A model generated the notes under the pieces. It made no database searches. It saw nothing but the letters and a program-made list of their open reading frames with translations, and had not been told where the DNA came from. Positions 12,247 to 24,589 of a stretch of 64,000 nt of DNA are shown in pieces. The DNA is from Heterocephalus glaber. Lineage: Eukaryota; Chordata; Mammalia; Rodentia; Bathyergidae. The DNA is taken from positions 43,231,428-43,295,427 of the forward strand of contig NW_004624732.1 in assembly GCF_000247695.1 (NCBI RefSeq). Direction: 5' to 3'. The position numbers were made by a program, and so were the translations under genes. Every line of letters begins with the position of its first letter. The first letter of the stretch is position 1.

Positions 12247-12949
12247 ACAGTTTCACTGTCCCCCACATCTGCACTAAACGGAATGATAAGACCTAACCCT
12301 ACACAAAATAATATCTTTCGTAGCATTCACGTTGTATGCCACATTCCTGTCTTGTTTTGTATGACTTTTGGTCAGTTCTATTAGCCCCTACAATATTAAA
12401 AATATCTTGATGTCTGTCACAACCTAACAGGCCTACATCATGGCTGTGGAAGATAGAAAATATTCAATAAATATTTTTAATATTGACTTTAATTCTGAAA
12501 TCTATTAGTAAGTTTTTAACTTTTTAGCAATTCTTCCTGATTATAATCTCTCTTACAATTTAATCCTATGATCTGAAGTTCTGGGTTATTTTTTTCCTAC
12601 ATAATATTTTATATTACTCTTTCTTACAGAGCTGCTCACTTTTGGAACACCCTTGTTACATGACCAAGTGTCCAAACCAAATTCCTACTTTTTTACACTA
12701 TGTCTGTTTTGAGTTTATCTTCTGTATTTTGAATAAAATTGTGCATTTCCACAGCAGAGTGCACTATTTGTGGTGCATTAGCCTTAATTTCTTTCCTCCA
12801 TGCTAAATTTTACTAATTCACACCACTAACTTTTCCCAAAAATGGATGAAAATCATCACTTCCTAGAAGGCTCATGATCCTTCATCTTCATCTTTACATT
12901 CTGCTTTGCTCCATTACATATTTCCTTCATTTGTAATTATATTTTTTAA

Positions 12950-13495
12950 AGTGTATCAATTCAGACAGTCATTCAAGAGATGTTTATAAAACTTCCACTC
13001 TGTGTCAAATATTGTCTGTCTAGGAACTAGGGACCTAGTAATAAAGGAAATAGGAATGGTTATCCTTTTCTGTGTTTTGTATTCTAAGCAAGGGAAACAA
13101 CTAATCAGTGAACACAGGTTCAGTTAAGAGCTCTGAGTAAAGTAGCACAGGGAAAGTAAAATAGATGATGGGTATTGATGGACACCATTTTTAAACGGTG
13201 AGTAGGAAAAGCTACAATGAGAACATGTTACTGGATCGTAGACCTCAGGCAATGGGGCTCCATGCAGAGGAATAATGAGTGCAAAGTCCCTGCAGCAGAA
13301 GTATGGTTGGCAGAAACTAACAACAGAGGCAGTGGGGCAGCAGGCAAGTTTAGTGCCAAGAAGGAAGGACCCAAATGAGATCAGTAAGTTAGTGGAGGTC
13401 AGAGTGTCAGAGCATGTACAATTCTGTAATTCGCAATAGGGACTTTGATTTTATTCTGGTCAAAATAGGAAACCTTTGGGCTCAGTTCATATTAG
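12950..13495 (-). mobile_element. L2 LINE 3' region, minus strand
   Basis: TTCAAGAGATGTTTATAAAA, then CTCTGTGTCAAATATTGTCT, then GGGACCTAGTAATAAAGGAA, then AGTGCAAAGTCCCTGCAGCA, then TTTGATTTTATTCTGGTC. These landmarks follow the reverse complement of the L2 3' region. It is the same family as 2870-3650 in the opposite orientation. Confidence 0.6.
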
Positions 13496-13668
13496 TTTGA
13501 TTGTTGGTAATAAATCTCAGTGCTACTGAAAAGGTTCTTGAAATGGATTATGGTGATGGGTGCAAAATACTGTGAATGTACTTCCTGCCACTGAACTGTA
13601 CGTAAAAACTGTTAAAATGGTAAATTTTATGGTATGCGTTATTTTACCACAATTTGGAAAAAAAATTT
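13496..13668 (+). mobile_element. Old L1M-type 3' end
   Basis: GAAATGGATTATGGTGATGG, then ACTGTGAATGTACTTCCTGC, CACTGAACTGTACG, TTAAAATGGTAAATTTTATG, and TTTTACCACAATTTGG before an A-run. This is the well-known old L1 3' UTR signature. A second copy is at 19535-19668. Confidence 0.7.
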
Positions 13669-13671
13669 ACA

Positions 13672-13860
13672 TGTGCACACTGTGGGCCAGAGTCAGTGCT
13701 AAGTGCTGGCAACTATAAGAATACATAGATGACTCAGAGACTCAGAATCTGCTTCAAGAGAATATATTCCAAATATCATAAATGTCAGTACACAATGGAA
13801 AGTAGCATAAATCACATTCCAAATGAGAGAGGTAGGGTAGGACCTTGCACGATGTGTTTA
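13672..13860 (-). mobile_element. L2-like fragment, minus strand
   Basis: GGGCCAGAGTCAGTGCTAAG, TGCTGGCAACTATAAGAATA, then CATAGATGACTCAGAG. Similar to the reverse complement of an L2 tail (CCAGGCACTGTGCTAAGTGCTGG-like). Weak. Confidence 0.4.
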
Positions 13861-13986
13861 TGGTTACATTAGTCCAGAGAGATGCTCTCTGAAAGGAAAG
13901 GACCTCATGCAAATTAGTTTGACAAATAACGCTTCCTCTACACCACCACAGAAATTCACAGTGTGCACTGGCATATCAAAAGCTGT

Positions 13987-14022
13987 AACAACAACAACAA
14001 CAACAACAACAGCAGCAGCAGC
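13987..14022. repeat. (AAC)8(AGC)4 microsatellite
   Basis: Eight AAC units at 13987-14010 run directly into four AGC units at 14011-14022. A perfect compound trinucleotide repeat in the intron about 0.73 kb before the first exon. Confidence 0.97.
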
Positions 14023-14439
14023 AATAAACTTTAAGGAAATCTGTTCAATTGTGTTTAATCTGATGTTGCTAAGCCACTTTGTCACAGGTCCTTTTCCTGC
14101 ATCACCTCTGGACATCCTGAGGGACTGCCGTTCCGAAGAACCTATGCTTCAGGAGATGAAAAGCTGAGATAGGAAGGAAAGAGTTTGAGGAGAAAGTGAG
14201 ATCCAAGCTGATTCCTAAAGGAAAGGCGATACTTAGATTAGAGGAAAGAAAGCCCATTCAAAGCAGGACGCATGTAAAATAACGCATTGCAAAATAACTC
14301 TCCTGCAACAGGCCTCTTCAAATGCCACTGAGCTGCAGAATTGATGTCCTAAATGTACCTATATAATCATAATTTTGATGACCACTGAGAAACTTCTGAA
14401 ACATGAACAACACTAAAGGCTGAGATTAATTACTTTGTG

Positions 14440-14590
14440 GAAATTACCTTAATTCTTTGTCATTATTTTATGGACGACAAAGTTAAGGCCCAGAGAGACT
14501 ATAACTGACTCAGTCATCTCTGCTTAATCGATGGCAGGGTGTCAGTTTTCTTACTCCAGGGCTAGGACCCTGTTCCATAAAGAAAGAAGT
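14440..14590 (+). mobile_element. MIR SINE fragment
   Basis: ATTATTTTATGGACGACAAA, then GTTAAGGCCCAGAGAGACTA, then GGGCTAGGACCCTGTTCCAT. This follows the MIR order of ATTTTACAGATGAGGAAACTG, GGCACAGAGAGG and the 3' region. Decayed. Confidence 0.55.
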
Positions 14591-14753
14591 GATGGTCTTT
14601 GTATGTCTGCCACAGACACTCTGAAATTAAAGCAAAAAATCAATTCCTATGCAAGATGAAGATTTTAGCATGCACTGGATATGGAAACAGAATAAAATTA
14701 AGGAACAACGCAAGCTTCGATTTTAATGAAGCTCATCTTTGTTTCTTTTGCAG

Positions 14754-14852
14754 ATCAAATTTTTGGCTCTCATCTGCACACAGTGTGTGAATGTGAAAAT
14801 TCCACAGTTCCATGGTTTGTAAAGCAATGCATTGAAGCTGTCGAAAAGCGAG
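14754..14852 (+). CDS. ARHGAP15: ARHGAP15 coding exon, N-terminal part of the RhoGAP domain
   Basis: This is an internal exon of ARHGAP15, a cytosolic PH-RhoGAP protein that stimulates GTP hydrolysis by Rac1 and is expressed mainly in blood cells (established knowledge). Seen directly: a pyrimidine-rich tract and TTTTGCAG precede position 14754, and the donor GAG|GTGGGT follows position 14852. The 99 nt read as two bases completing an Asp codon, 32 codons and one trailing base, so both flanking introns are phase 1. The peptide starts QIFGSHLHTVCE and continues through NSTVPWFVKQC to IEAVEKR, which is the first helices of a RhoGAP domain. The motif VPWFVKQCIEAVEKR matches ARHGAP15 as I remember it, better than the paralogues ARHGAP9, 12 and 27 (which have VPKFVRLCIEHVEE-like sequence). 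The split Gly codon is completed by the exon at 44603. One residue is odd: Cys in CECENS where I recall Arg. No earlier exon is visible in 1-14753. Confidence 0.92.
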
Positions 14853-17344
14853 GTGGGTAACTGAATATGCAGCAGTTCTTCTCATTGCTGCACCTTCTGA
14901 ATAACGGATACTCAAGTTAGCAGCGCTACCCTGTTTGTCTGGGAAGCTGTGCAATTAAAAGTTCACTTTTGTTAATCAGTTAAGAGGATCAAGTTTCTTA
15001 CTAACTTCAGTGTGTTTCTACAATGGGGACATTAGTAATTCTCACTAATGTTCTTTTTTTTTTAATATTTTGTCTGTCTGACATACTGTTGATTCAATTG
15101 CAAACTTCTTGTTTCCAAGCCAGTGTGATAAAACATTCATAAAATATCAGCACTCACAGTGTTAGAACCCTCCTAACATTCATGCTGGTAGATATTGTGC
15201 CAGAACAATTTTTGGTAAGCCCCCAACATTACCCAAGTGAAGCAAATAATATTTTTACTTGCAGAAAATGATGCCCCGTCTTCCACATGTTTCTATTCAG
15301 TGCAGAGTACAGCTTACTGGTTTTCCTGGAACAATTAACAGGTACACCTCCACTGTTAGGGTGACCTTTCATTCCTCTTCTTCAGCATTCTGTTTTTCCT
15401 ATGAAATTATTTTATCATGCAGAACAGAGCAAAATAAACCCAATTGACTCATAATTTCTATGCTAGTCTATGGGGTGTTTTTCCTTCAAAGTATGACTTC
15501 ATTCATTCACTCAAGGTCATTTTTCCTGGAAGATACACATAGTAGATTTAGAATCTTAAAAAATGTATTGTATAAAAATGTGAAACTTCATCACCATCTG
15601 TTACAAGTTTACAACATATTCCCAGGATCTAGGGGGATATATATCATGCAAAAGATAGAGGTGTTTGCAGAAAAAAATTATCAGTGAACCCATTCTCCTT
15701 TCAACCTCCTCCTTTCTTAAAACAATAGAACCAAAGGGAAAAAATCTTTACCAAGTAATCTGCTAGGAAAAAGCCATTTTAATTCTTTCAATGTTACCTG
15801 CCTTTATTATAGAAGCATAATAAAAATGTTCTGCAATTTCTAACTCCTGGAAATTCATACTTTAATTATATGGTAAGGACAGCCTTGGGATCCTATTATT
15901 CCCATATCAGTAGGGAATGAGAAAATAACAAAGAGGGAGGAGTGGGTAGGGAATGTGGATATAGACAGTGGCTTTGGGGAAAGCAAATGAACACATCAGA
16001 GAGAAGAGCTGAGGGTACTGTGAAATAGTAGAAAACAGTAAATGCAGAATAAACATGAGGTGAGGTGTCTGTGAGGACCGAAGTAAATTGGAATTTAGAG
16101 AGAAATGTGTTTTTATTGTGTATTTCAATTTCATTTAATTTTCGAGGAACATATCTTAGGAATAAATATTATTTAATACGTACTTACAGTAAAAATGGAT
16201 CACTGAGAATATTACAATGTTATTATTTCCAATAGCTGAATTATCATTGTTCCCAGGAAATCTTCATTTGCTTACACATTCTCAGTACTGACTGTGTGAG
16301 TACTGTTATATGAGACCAAAAATCCAAATAGGACATTGGGGGAAGCTACATGTAGTAGGATGTGTTCTAATACGAAGAGGAGCTCTATACATCTTGGTTT
16401 ATGAATTTACCCTAGGCAAACTGAAAAACTCTGCTACATGAAAGGCTTGCAGTGTGCAGATACTATAATACTGTAGAGTAGAAAATGTCTATAAATAGAA
16501 ATGGAATCTTTTGTTCATTGAATTTTATTGGTGATTTTTAATAAAACAAAACAATGTTTTGCTGATAGTAGCAATCATAGCTGGCATTGTATTTCATTGT
16601 CCCAGTGTTTACTCTTAAAATGAATTTGTAGATGCAGCACTAAACAGGCACTAATCACACATATGATTATTAAAATAATTCCTGAGCATTTTAATGAAAC
16701 TCAAAGACTACAGTTCTGCAAAGCAACTGATAATTCAAAGCACTTTGGCAATATCAGCTTAAAGGAACTCTATGGAAATGTCCAATAAAAATTCAGGAGC
16801 ACAAGATAAACGTTTCACATCATTGCAAGATTTACAAGTGTGTACTTTTGATTATATTTTTCTATGATCATTTTGTTGGATTAATATTCTTACATTTATA
16901 CGCCAATTCTGTTTACTCAAAGTGTTGTTTTTACTAAATTCTGGCATACAGTACCTCAGGCCAGAAATAATTTATGTGAATCTAAGTCCAATGTTTATGC
17001 AAGCTTCTGATGACATTTTATGCTGGGGTTGGTATTAGGAAGAAGCATATGAAGGTGCCAAGTCTCCCAGCATGGCTGGGACTCAGCGTATCGAGAGCCT
17101 CTTTCTAATGGCCAGATCCTCTTGAAGCCAAGACGCTCAAGTGTGGAGTCATGGGAAATGCTTATGGACCAGTTATGGGAAAGGCACTTTTAATGAAAAT
17201 TGAGTGTTTACTCTCCCAGTCTTAGGAAAATGTCCTTCATTCATTCTCGCTACAGCAGCACACTGGCTATTATTTTTTTTAAAAACAATTGCAAAGATTT
17301 CTTTCCTTTTGCTTTTTTCTTGAGATTATTTTCTTTTTTAAAAA

Positions 17345-17449
17345 AACCATCTATAGGGCCGGGGATGTAGCTCATTGGTGCTGTGCCTGCCTGCCGAGCA
17401 CAAGGTCCTGAATTTGATCCCCAGTACCAAAAAAATCATCTGTAAAATG
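17345..17449 (+). mobile_element. ID-type SINE, plus strand
   Basis: GGGCCGGGGATGTAGCTCAT starts at 17356, with B-box GAATTTGATCCCC and the end CCAGTACCAAAAAAATC. The flanks ACCATCTATA and ATCATCTGTA look like a slightly decayed target duplication. Confidence 0.9.
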
Positions 17450-18450
17450 TAGTTACATCTTTTAAAATGTTCTTTATACATTTGATTTAAAATGAAGCAC
17501 TACAAGGTAAATAGATCTTACTATTTATTCAAGTAGTTATTTGTTTCAATGCTTGTGATGACAGAACCAAATTGCTCATTCTTCTGTAGTCTTTATTCAC
17601 CTCCAGTTAGGTGGTACTAGTTACTTTTTAAATTTTGCATCTCTTAGACTTGCCAGAAGGAAATCTATTCGTGAGCCAAATGTAAAGCCATTTGACAGAG
17701 GACTTATTTAGTATGCCTCCTTATCTGGATTTGGTTTCCTTTATTTCTCTATACCACCGGGGTACTCTCCTCCTCACCAGCTAATAGGAGTAGATTAAAG
17801 CCCTTTTGGTGGTTTTGAATTGCTTGCATTGAAAATGCACAGGAACCTGGGAGGACAAAGAGTCAAGGAATATGTCATTCTTTAGAGCTCTTCAGGGGCT
17901 CCTTCTTCCTGCATTGACTTTATAGTCATAGACCATGGGTAGGAGATATAATAATTAGCCAATGAAAATATCCACTTGTTTCTTTACCAGAAACAATTTC
18001 CATGAAAATAATGACTTATTCAGCCTACATTCGATTCATATTTTTTTTGTAAAATGAGATCACTTGACACTTTTATTGAGGATTTTAGAAACAAGAATGT
18101 AGAGAGGGGGACATTGTGATATATTCATGCTATGTAAATATAACCAGCGAGAAGTCAAGTTTTCATTATTTTATAGAATACTTTGTGCAGTTTAGGATGA
18201 TGTCAAATATGTATAGAAATTGCTTACTTAAAAATAAGGCCATTTGTACCTGTTAGAGACAAGAGCCTCATACATGAACTAAAACATATAGTCTAAAGTG
18301 GTGTAATAGGTAATAAGACCTTAACTCATAATTCTTTATGTGTAAAACATGCAACTGACTGACTACCATTTTTTAAAGTCCAGTATTCGGAAAGAAGCTT
18401 ATGGAAAATGGGACACATTTTAAGCAGTCCATGAATATCAGTTGAATGAA

Positions 18451-18475
18451 GAAGCAGACACCAAGTGTCTGCTTC
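18451..18475. repeat. Perfect 11-bp inverted repeat with 3-nt loop
   Basis: GAAGCAGACAC, loop CAA, GTGTCTGCTTC. Both arms match in full, giving a 25-nt hairpin in RNA or a cruciform in DNA. No known repeat family was recognised around it. Confidence 0.95.
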
Positions 18476-18766
18476 ATCCAGGAAAAAAGTGCCTTCTGAG
18501 TCCCTACCATGCATTATGCTACCAAGGAGTTGCAGGAGAGGACAGTAAGTGAACAGACGCGTGCATGAATATAGCCAGACAGACTGCCATAAGTGGTGTG
18601 ACCGAAGAGAACAGGCACTACGAGAGAGAGTAAGAACCACAGAGATAAAAAGGCGGGAGAATCTGTGTGCTGAGAAAAGGAGATACTAAATTCTGATCAT
18701 AAACACATACTTTTCTGGTTTTAACCACTTTATTAGCCCTGGAGAAGTTGTGTTGCCCTATTTACT

Positions 18767-18892
18767 AGGTTATTTTCTTTCTTTCTTTCTTTCTTTTTGG
18801 TACCAACGATCGAACTCAGGACCTTGCGCTTTTGAGGCTGGTGACGGTGACAGCATCACTGATCTAAATCCCCGGCACAAGGTTCTTTTCTT
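18767..18892 (-). mobile_element. ID-type SINE, minus strand, with (CTTT)n tail
   Basis: (TTTC)n at 18773-18797 is the expanded reverse-complement tail. The body is GGTACCAACGATCGAACTCA to CACTGATCTAAATCCCCGGC. The flanks AGGTTATTTTCTT (18767-18779) and AGGTTCTTTTCTT (18880-18892) look like the target duplication. Confidence 0.88.
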
Positions 18893-19006
18893 GACACATT
18901 GTGGCAATGCAATATGCAGAGGAACATGATGTGAGATACAGTACCCTAAGAGACATGTTGTAAATGCAAAACAAGTCTTTCCTATTTTTCTGTTTTGTTG
19001 TATTTG

Positions 19007-19098
19007 TAGTCCAGGGTGGCCTTGACCTTGCTATGTATCACAAGCTAGCTTCAAACTAACCTCTTCCTGCCTCAGTCTCCTGAGTTCTGGGGTTACAG
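19007..19098 (-). mobile_element. B1 SINE fragment, minus strand
   Basis: GTAGTCCAGGGTGGCCTTGA, then CCTGCCTCAGTCTCCTGAGT, then TCTGGGGTTACAG. The reverse complement of a B1 body. Confidence 0.85.
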
Positions 19099-19156
19099 TT
19101 AAATAAGAAACATATTTTTCAAATCATATCAGGCTTATCTTTTATTTCTTTTTCTT

Positions 19157-19266
19157 CTCCTTCTCCTCCTCCTCTTCTTCTTCTTTATTTTTTCCAATGC
19201 TAGGAATTGAACCCAGAGTTTCAGGTATGCTAAGCAGGTACTCTACTGCTCAGTTATATTCCCACC
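19157..19266 (-). mobile_element. Older ID/B4-type SINE, minus strand
   Basis: Pyrimidine tract CTTCTCCTTCTCCTCCTCCT then CCAATGCTAGGAATTGAACC, then TACTCTACTGCTCAGTTATA plus TTCCCAC. The tRNA-derived unit differs from the abundant ID type (AGCATAC-like loop), so it is an older subfamily. Confidence 0.75.
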
Positions 19267-19534
19267 CTCTACCCATCACTACCAAACATGTACCTTTCAA
19301 AAGACTTCTTTTATAAAATGACTGAGTTAACTAAATGAACCAGTACATTTCTACTTTAAACATCCTTTTGAACATCTCATATGTTTTTGCTTGTTTGAGA
19401 ATAGGAGTGATTTTTTTAAAAAATTAATAAAACTTAGATTGCCGTTCATCATTTGGAATACAATCTAACAATTCATTCTTCTTTCAAGATTTCCAGTTGT
19501 GGCTATCATACCCCCAAACTATTTAACAAATTAA

Positions 19535-19668
19535 GATGATACTTAGAGATCTGTTGCACAATAATTTGGATATGCATAACACAACTGAACTGCACACTTA
19601 AAAATAGTTAAGATAGCAAATTTTATGCTATATGCTCTTCACCACAATTTTAAGAAAGAGATACCATG
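19535..19668 (+). mobile_element. Old L1M-type 3' end
   Basis: GATACTTAGAGATCTGTTGC is followed by CTGAACTGCACACTTAAAAA, then GATAGCAAATTTTATGCTAT and CTTCACCACAATTTTAAG. Same signature as 13496-13668. Confidence 0.6.
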
Positions 19669-21361
19669 TTTACCAAATTTAAATGCCAGGCATAAGTACT
19701 TCACAGAACACCTTAGCAGATATAATTACCAAGAACTTTGTCCTCTCTGTTTTTTTCCAAAACACAAAAATGCTATGACAAGAATGATATACAAAGTTAC
19801 ATATTTCACTGAGTGCTAAAAGCCACCCTGGGATCCATAACCTTGCTTAAAGTTTTAAGAAAGACCTTTCGTCTTCTTCTGAGAAGGTCCTTAGCCTCAA
19901 AAACTTTATCTCTCAACTTGACTTCATAGCAGCTGTTATATTTTTTTGCTGTCGTTTGTTTGACAGGATCCAGTTATAGGTTCCGATGTCTGTTTAAAGA
20001 AACAAGGAGGCTGTTGGCTTTAAAATTCCCTCATTGCTTGTGTGATCAGCATTTTCCCAGGCTTTTCTGCATAGTTTGCCAAGCAAAGGGACTGACCTTT
20101 TGTAGCAAACACTTTTTCATTTCAAAATGCTCACTTTGATTTTTGTCCCATTTTATACTCATTCCAAACTGTTTACAACCCACTAAAAATGACTGTGAAT
20201 TATATGTTTGTGTAATGGATTCCTTTTGTGGTCTGAGTGGAATGTTTACTTTGAACAATTAGTTATCTTTGGGTAGATTATAGAAACTTGGGAAAAGCAT
20301 TGCAAAAATTATTATTATACCTTAACTGTTTCTTTTTTGGTCATTTTTCTGCTGTTACATGGAGTTTGAGAGAATGTCACATTAACAAGGCGATGACATT
20401 ATAAATAAAATGTATTTAATTGTGTGAATGTTTATTTGGACATGTTTGGTAATATCACAAGAAAGAATCCTTAGACCTCTACTTAGAAGTACATTTACCT
20501 AATTTATAAAACTTGATAACACAACATATATATGTATAGATAACATACCTATAACATATATGAATATTTTCTATACATGATTTCCATTTGTATACTGGTT
20601 GAGGCATGTCCATGTATGCGTTTATTATCCACTAAGAGGCATGATTATAGTGTAGCTATTACATTGAGGCATATGAAGCTTATAGTTGTTAATGTAGTTT
20701 TCCTGCTGCTCTGTTCAGGGACCAGTGTGCCCCTTGGGATCGTACTGAGTACTTTTTTGCAAAAATAGAACTTCATGTTGCCATTTCCCATTGCCTTAGG
20801 ATCTAGGCCCCTGAAGTGCAGATCCTATTGCCTTCACTAGACAAGCTCTGCTCCCAGCTTTGCTAATTTTATACTGTCATACTTTCCCACTTTGGAATAA
20901 TCTATTATAGTTGGATCTAGGCACACACGAAAGGCTGATACTTCCACAAAGAATGGGCAATTTGTACTGTTTAGTTTCTGATGAGATTCTTGAAAACTTT
21001 TATGATTCTATCTTGTTCCAGGGAGACTTCTGCTTGCTAGTTTTATAAGCAATGAGTGAAAAAAGTAACAAAAGCAAAACAAACTGATAAAAATTGCATG
21101 CTCAAAAAAAAAAGCAGGAGTACACGATAAGCACTTTTTCTTTTTCCTCAGAGAATATTTGTGGATTGGACAAAAATGTTTCTGAGGGCAGTGATCTATG
21201 CTTCTTTTTTAATGCTTGCATTTTATGCTGAAAGCTAGGCATCCACATGCATTTACATGGAGATGATCTTCAAAGAAACTCCCTGAGAGTTTGCTGTGAA
21301 TTAATTTAGGGTTTATTTTTCCCTGAGTTTAAATTAAGATCAGTTAAATGCTTTGGTATTT

Positions 21362-21400
21362 TGTGCTTTATTTTATTTTATTTTGTTTGTTTTGTTTTAA
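21362..21400. repeat. (TTTTA)n and (TTTG)n simple repeat
   Basis: TTTATTTTATTTTATTTTGT then TTGTTTTGTTTTAATAC. A T-rich tract. Confidence 0.85.
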
Positions 21401-24400
21401 TACAGCCACATAGACAGTCACTTTCCTGACAGCAGTAGTGTTGTGCTGGGTCCAAGTTGGATTTGGCTTTTTGGGGCAGTCATGCTGGGGCCTCTGTGTC
21501 TGTACGAAAGCCACAGTCAGGGCTGGAGGGGAAGACAAAATCAAAAAAGAGTAAACAGGAAAGAGCCAGGGAGAGTATAAAAGAGAAACCAGGAAAAGAC
21601 AACCAAAAGAAATCAGAGATGACAAGGTGGAGAGAGGAAAAAAGCTGAGTTTTGCAATTAAGAAAACAAATGTGGATAAAAGGGCACTCATGTGAGGTCT
21701 GTAATGAAGAGAAGACAGACTCTTGAGCTATTTGCCATCTCTGCCATAGTTACCTGATACTTGCTTCTCTGTTCCACAGAAATTTATTTTTGCTCGAGAA
21801 AATGCTTGAACATCTTGCAGTGAACATTGTACATTGAACTGAATGTTCACTAATCGTTTGCCCTGGTCAAACTAGTCAGTGGATATTCTCACACTTTAGA
21901 ATCCAGAAGACATAAGAATAAATAATGTCTCTAACCAGATAAAGCACAAGTCTAATTTCTAAACTCCACCCCCATTTTAAAGTTTAGGTTCTTAACATAC
22001 TTTTCCCTTGGAGTCACTTGGAAAGAAACAGCCAAAATTAAGACCCTAAGCAGTTAGCCTTTTATCATGGAGGATTTAAATAATGCAGCATCTCAACATA
22101 TCAAGATGCAATACTCTAAAGTACCCTGTGGTGGTGTCATTTACATGATGGGAGTTCTGGATCTGACAGTTTTTCTACTAAAAAGCCCAATATTCAGAAG
22201 TTAATAGTTTAATCATAAAAATAATCTTGACTCAAAGCTGGCAGGATGTTTTATTCTGGAAACAAATGTTTACAAAATTTGAAAAAAAAATTAAATGCAT
22301 TTGGAAAGCTTTCAGGTTTTCAAAAAGCAGAAGCAAAAGAATAATAATAAGGCAGTCAGAAGTTTCCAGATATCTGTTAGCCTAAGTTTCAAAAGTGGAC
22401 TTGTAGCTCTTCAATAGAAGTTATTTTCAATTTTTGTTGCATAATGTGATCCAATTCATTAAAAACAAATAAATTATCAAAACTTCCACAACATTTTCAC
22501 TTTGCTTGTGAATTAATTTGTTGTTTATTGATGGGGCAAGAATCTATACATTGGATTAGGCATTTAGTTAGAGCTTGAAAATTTTAAATTACAAAGTCTT
22601 AAGTTTATTCAGAAAGCTATAAATGACACTAAAATATTGCACTCTGTTCTGTAATGAATAATGTTCCTTTCAAAGTTTGTAGAAAATAAATGGTCTTTTT
22701 TGAGGAATTTTCACACTTAAATGTGTCCAACTTAAATATTAATCATTAACCTATAAACATTCTAGAAGAAATTCAGACTCCAGGTGAGGAAGTTGCACTG
22801 GCCTCTGAAATTGTACACAACATATTTTTCCATTCAAGATATTTTATAGTAATATACTTGTCTCCTTAAAAGATTCATGTCTTGGAAATTCTTCTGAATT
22901 CTTTATGAGATTATCTTATAATATAATAGGCTATGGAATTAGAAATGCTTTTTTCTTGAGTTAAAAATAGTCTTTTCTAGTTTTATCTATTTTTGCCTAA
23001 TTTTATACTTTTCAACCACTTCCTATTTTCAGCTAAGAAAAAAAAAGCAAACAGAAAAATTCAAGGGCAAAGCAGTTTGAGAAGAAAAACTGCAAAACCA
23101 AAATAGCTCTGAAATGATAATGCTGGAAATGTTCTTGAGGTTATAGAAGACATAGACCCAAGATGTAAAAACATACTCTGTTTAAGCAAAAGAATGCTGA
23201 AGTTTAGAATGAAAGCATAACTTACAGAGAAAAAGTGTTTAAATATTACCTTTAGTATACTGTGTGCTCTTTCACACACAGGCCAACTTCTTACACAGTA
23301 CCAGATATGATGGATTCTCAACAAATTGTGAATAAATTGGTAAAATATATTCAACATTTCTAAAATCTCCACTGGAAAGTAGTGAGCCATTGCTATGCCT
23401 GCATGTGGTTGAAACTTTAAAAAGATCAGTGACCAACTATTGTTGGATAAGGGAAACTGCATGATATGCAGAGAAGTCTATGATTTATGTATCTGTTCTT
23501 TAACATTTAAGTCCACTTGTGATGAGTGTGTATTATATTGTTCAATGGCGTCTCGTTCTTTTCATCAGTGCTCAGCTATGCTAAACAATTGAAGTTAGGT
23601 TGCTTTAAAGATTTTATTTTCATCAATTTTTGGATATTCCATTAAAGTTAACCATCCAGCAGCTACTAAAATATCAATTCTCTACTCATTTTCACCAGAG
23701 GAAATCATATCCCATTAGGCATTGTTTCAACACCAGCAGACTGCTGTTTTTAATCAAGTAATTGAGTGGTAACTGTGACTTATAATTGACACTTCTGAGA
23801 ATGGTCATGCATAGGCTTGGTTCCCATAACCACACAGAAAGTTGAGCCCGACATCTTTTTCTCTTATTTGGAGCTGGAATGTCATGTTAGTGATATTCTT
23901 TATTAGGTTACTTTCCGTGAATATCTCACCTTCTTGATTCAGTGTTTGTCTTCTATATTCTTACCAGGACATTTTTATTTTGATGACAATTTTTTGAGTT
24001 GAAAAAGTCAGTTAAAGAATTTGAAATAGGAAATACACGATCAATACTCAGATTTATCAATGTGAAGCTAATGAAGACAGAATATCAATACCCTAAATTC
24101 TGATGAGGGTTATTGATTTTATTTTCTCCAAATTTACTTCATAGAGGAAGAAAGTTAGCATCTGCTGAAACTATGAAAAACTCTGTGAAGACTTTGAATA
24201 AACCTATGTCAGTAAAATTGGACCTTTATCTTTTTTGTTTTAAAAATTATGCTTTTCTTATTATGTTTTACACTTTTGATGGTCAGTGCTAACTCTTTAG
24301 TCTCCTACCAAGCAGTGGAACACCTCATAGACAGAATTGTGATCCCCAAGCAAGCGCTTTCCTTCTGTGCTGAGGGTGGACATTTGGACATATATTTGAA

Positions 24401-24473
24401 GTTAAATAGCCTGATATTGACATCCATGTGTTGGCCTGGAATATGACAGCATGAGGAACCTGAATTTCCTCTA

Positions 24474-24589
24474 GATTCAATTCTTTTTATTTATTTTTTT
24501 TGTACCGAGGCTCAAACTTGGGTCCTTGCATTTGCGCAGCAGGCAGCAAAACCACTGAGCTAAATACCTGGCCTGGATTCAATTCTTTT
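24474..24589 (-). mobile_element. ID-type SINE (first of a pair), minus strand
   Basis: Body TTGTACCGAGGCTCAAACTT to CACTGAGCTAAATACCTGGC. The target duplication GATTCAATTCTTTT is perfect at 24474-24487 and 24576-24589. The right copy is directly adjoined by the poly-T of the next ID SINE. Confidence 0.93.

Larger units (their letters stand above)
1..14753 (+). other. ARHGAP15: 3' part of the upstream ARHGAP15 intron
   Basis: No coding exon, RNA gene or CpG island was recognised here. It holds an L1 tail, L2, B1, ID, MLT1-like, Tigger-like and MIR copies listed separately. Intervals 480-1980, 2105-2870, 3810-5000, 5115-6650, 8000-9100, 9850-10130, 10530-11360, 11580-12120 and 14170-14440 look like unique AT-rich intron with nothing I can name. 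The intron is phase 1 and ends in the acceptor at 14753. Confidence 0.8.

Noticed and set aside
12093..12384. Frames encoding runs of Glu (minus) or Ser (plus)
   Set aside because: They are direct readouts of the polypyrimidine repeat, open in several frames by composition only.
13864..14167. Frames with poly-Val or poly-Thr/poly-Ala
   Set aside because: They are made by the AAC/AGC microsatellite.
14733..14954. Minus-strand frame over exon A
   Set aside because: A shadow of the plus-strand coding exon, which has correct splice sites and a recognised RhoGAP peptide.
23061..23462. 133-codon minus-strand frame
   Set aside because: No domain or start context; hydrophobic text typical of AT-rich antisense intron.
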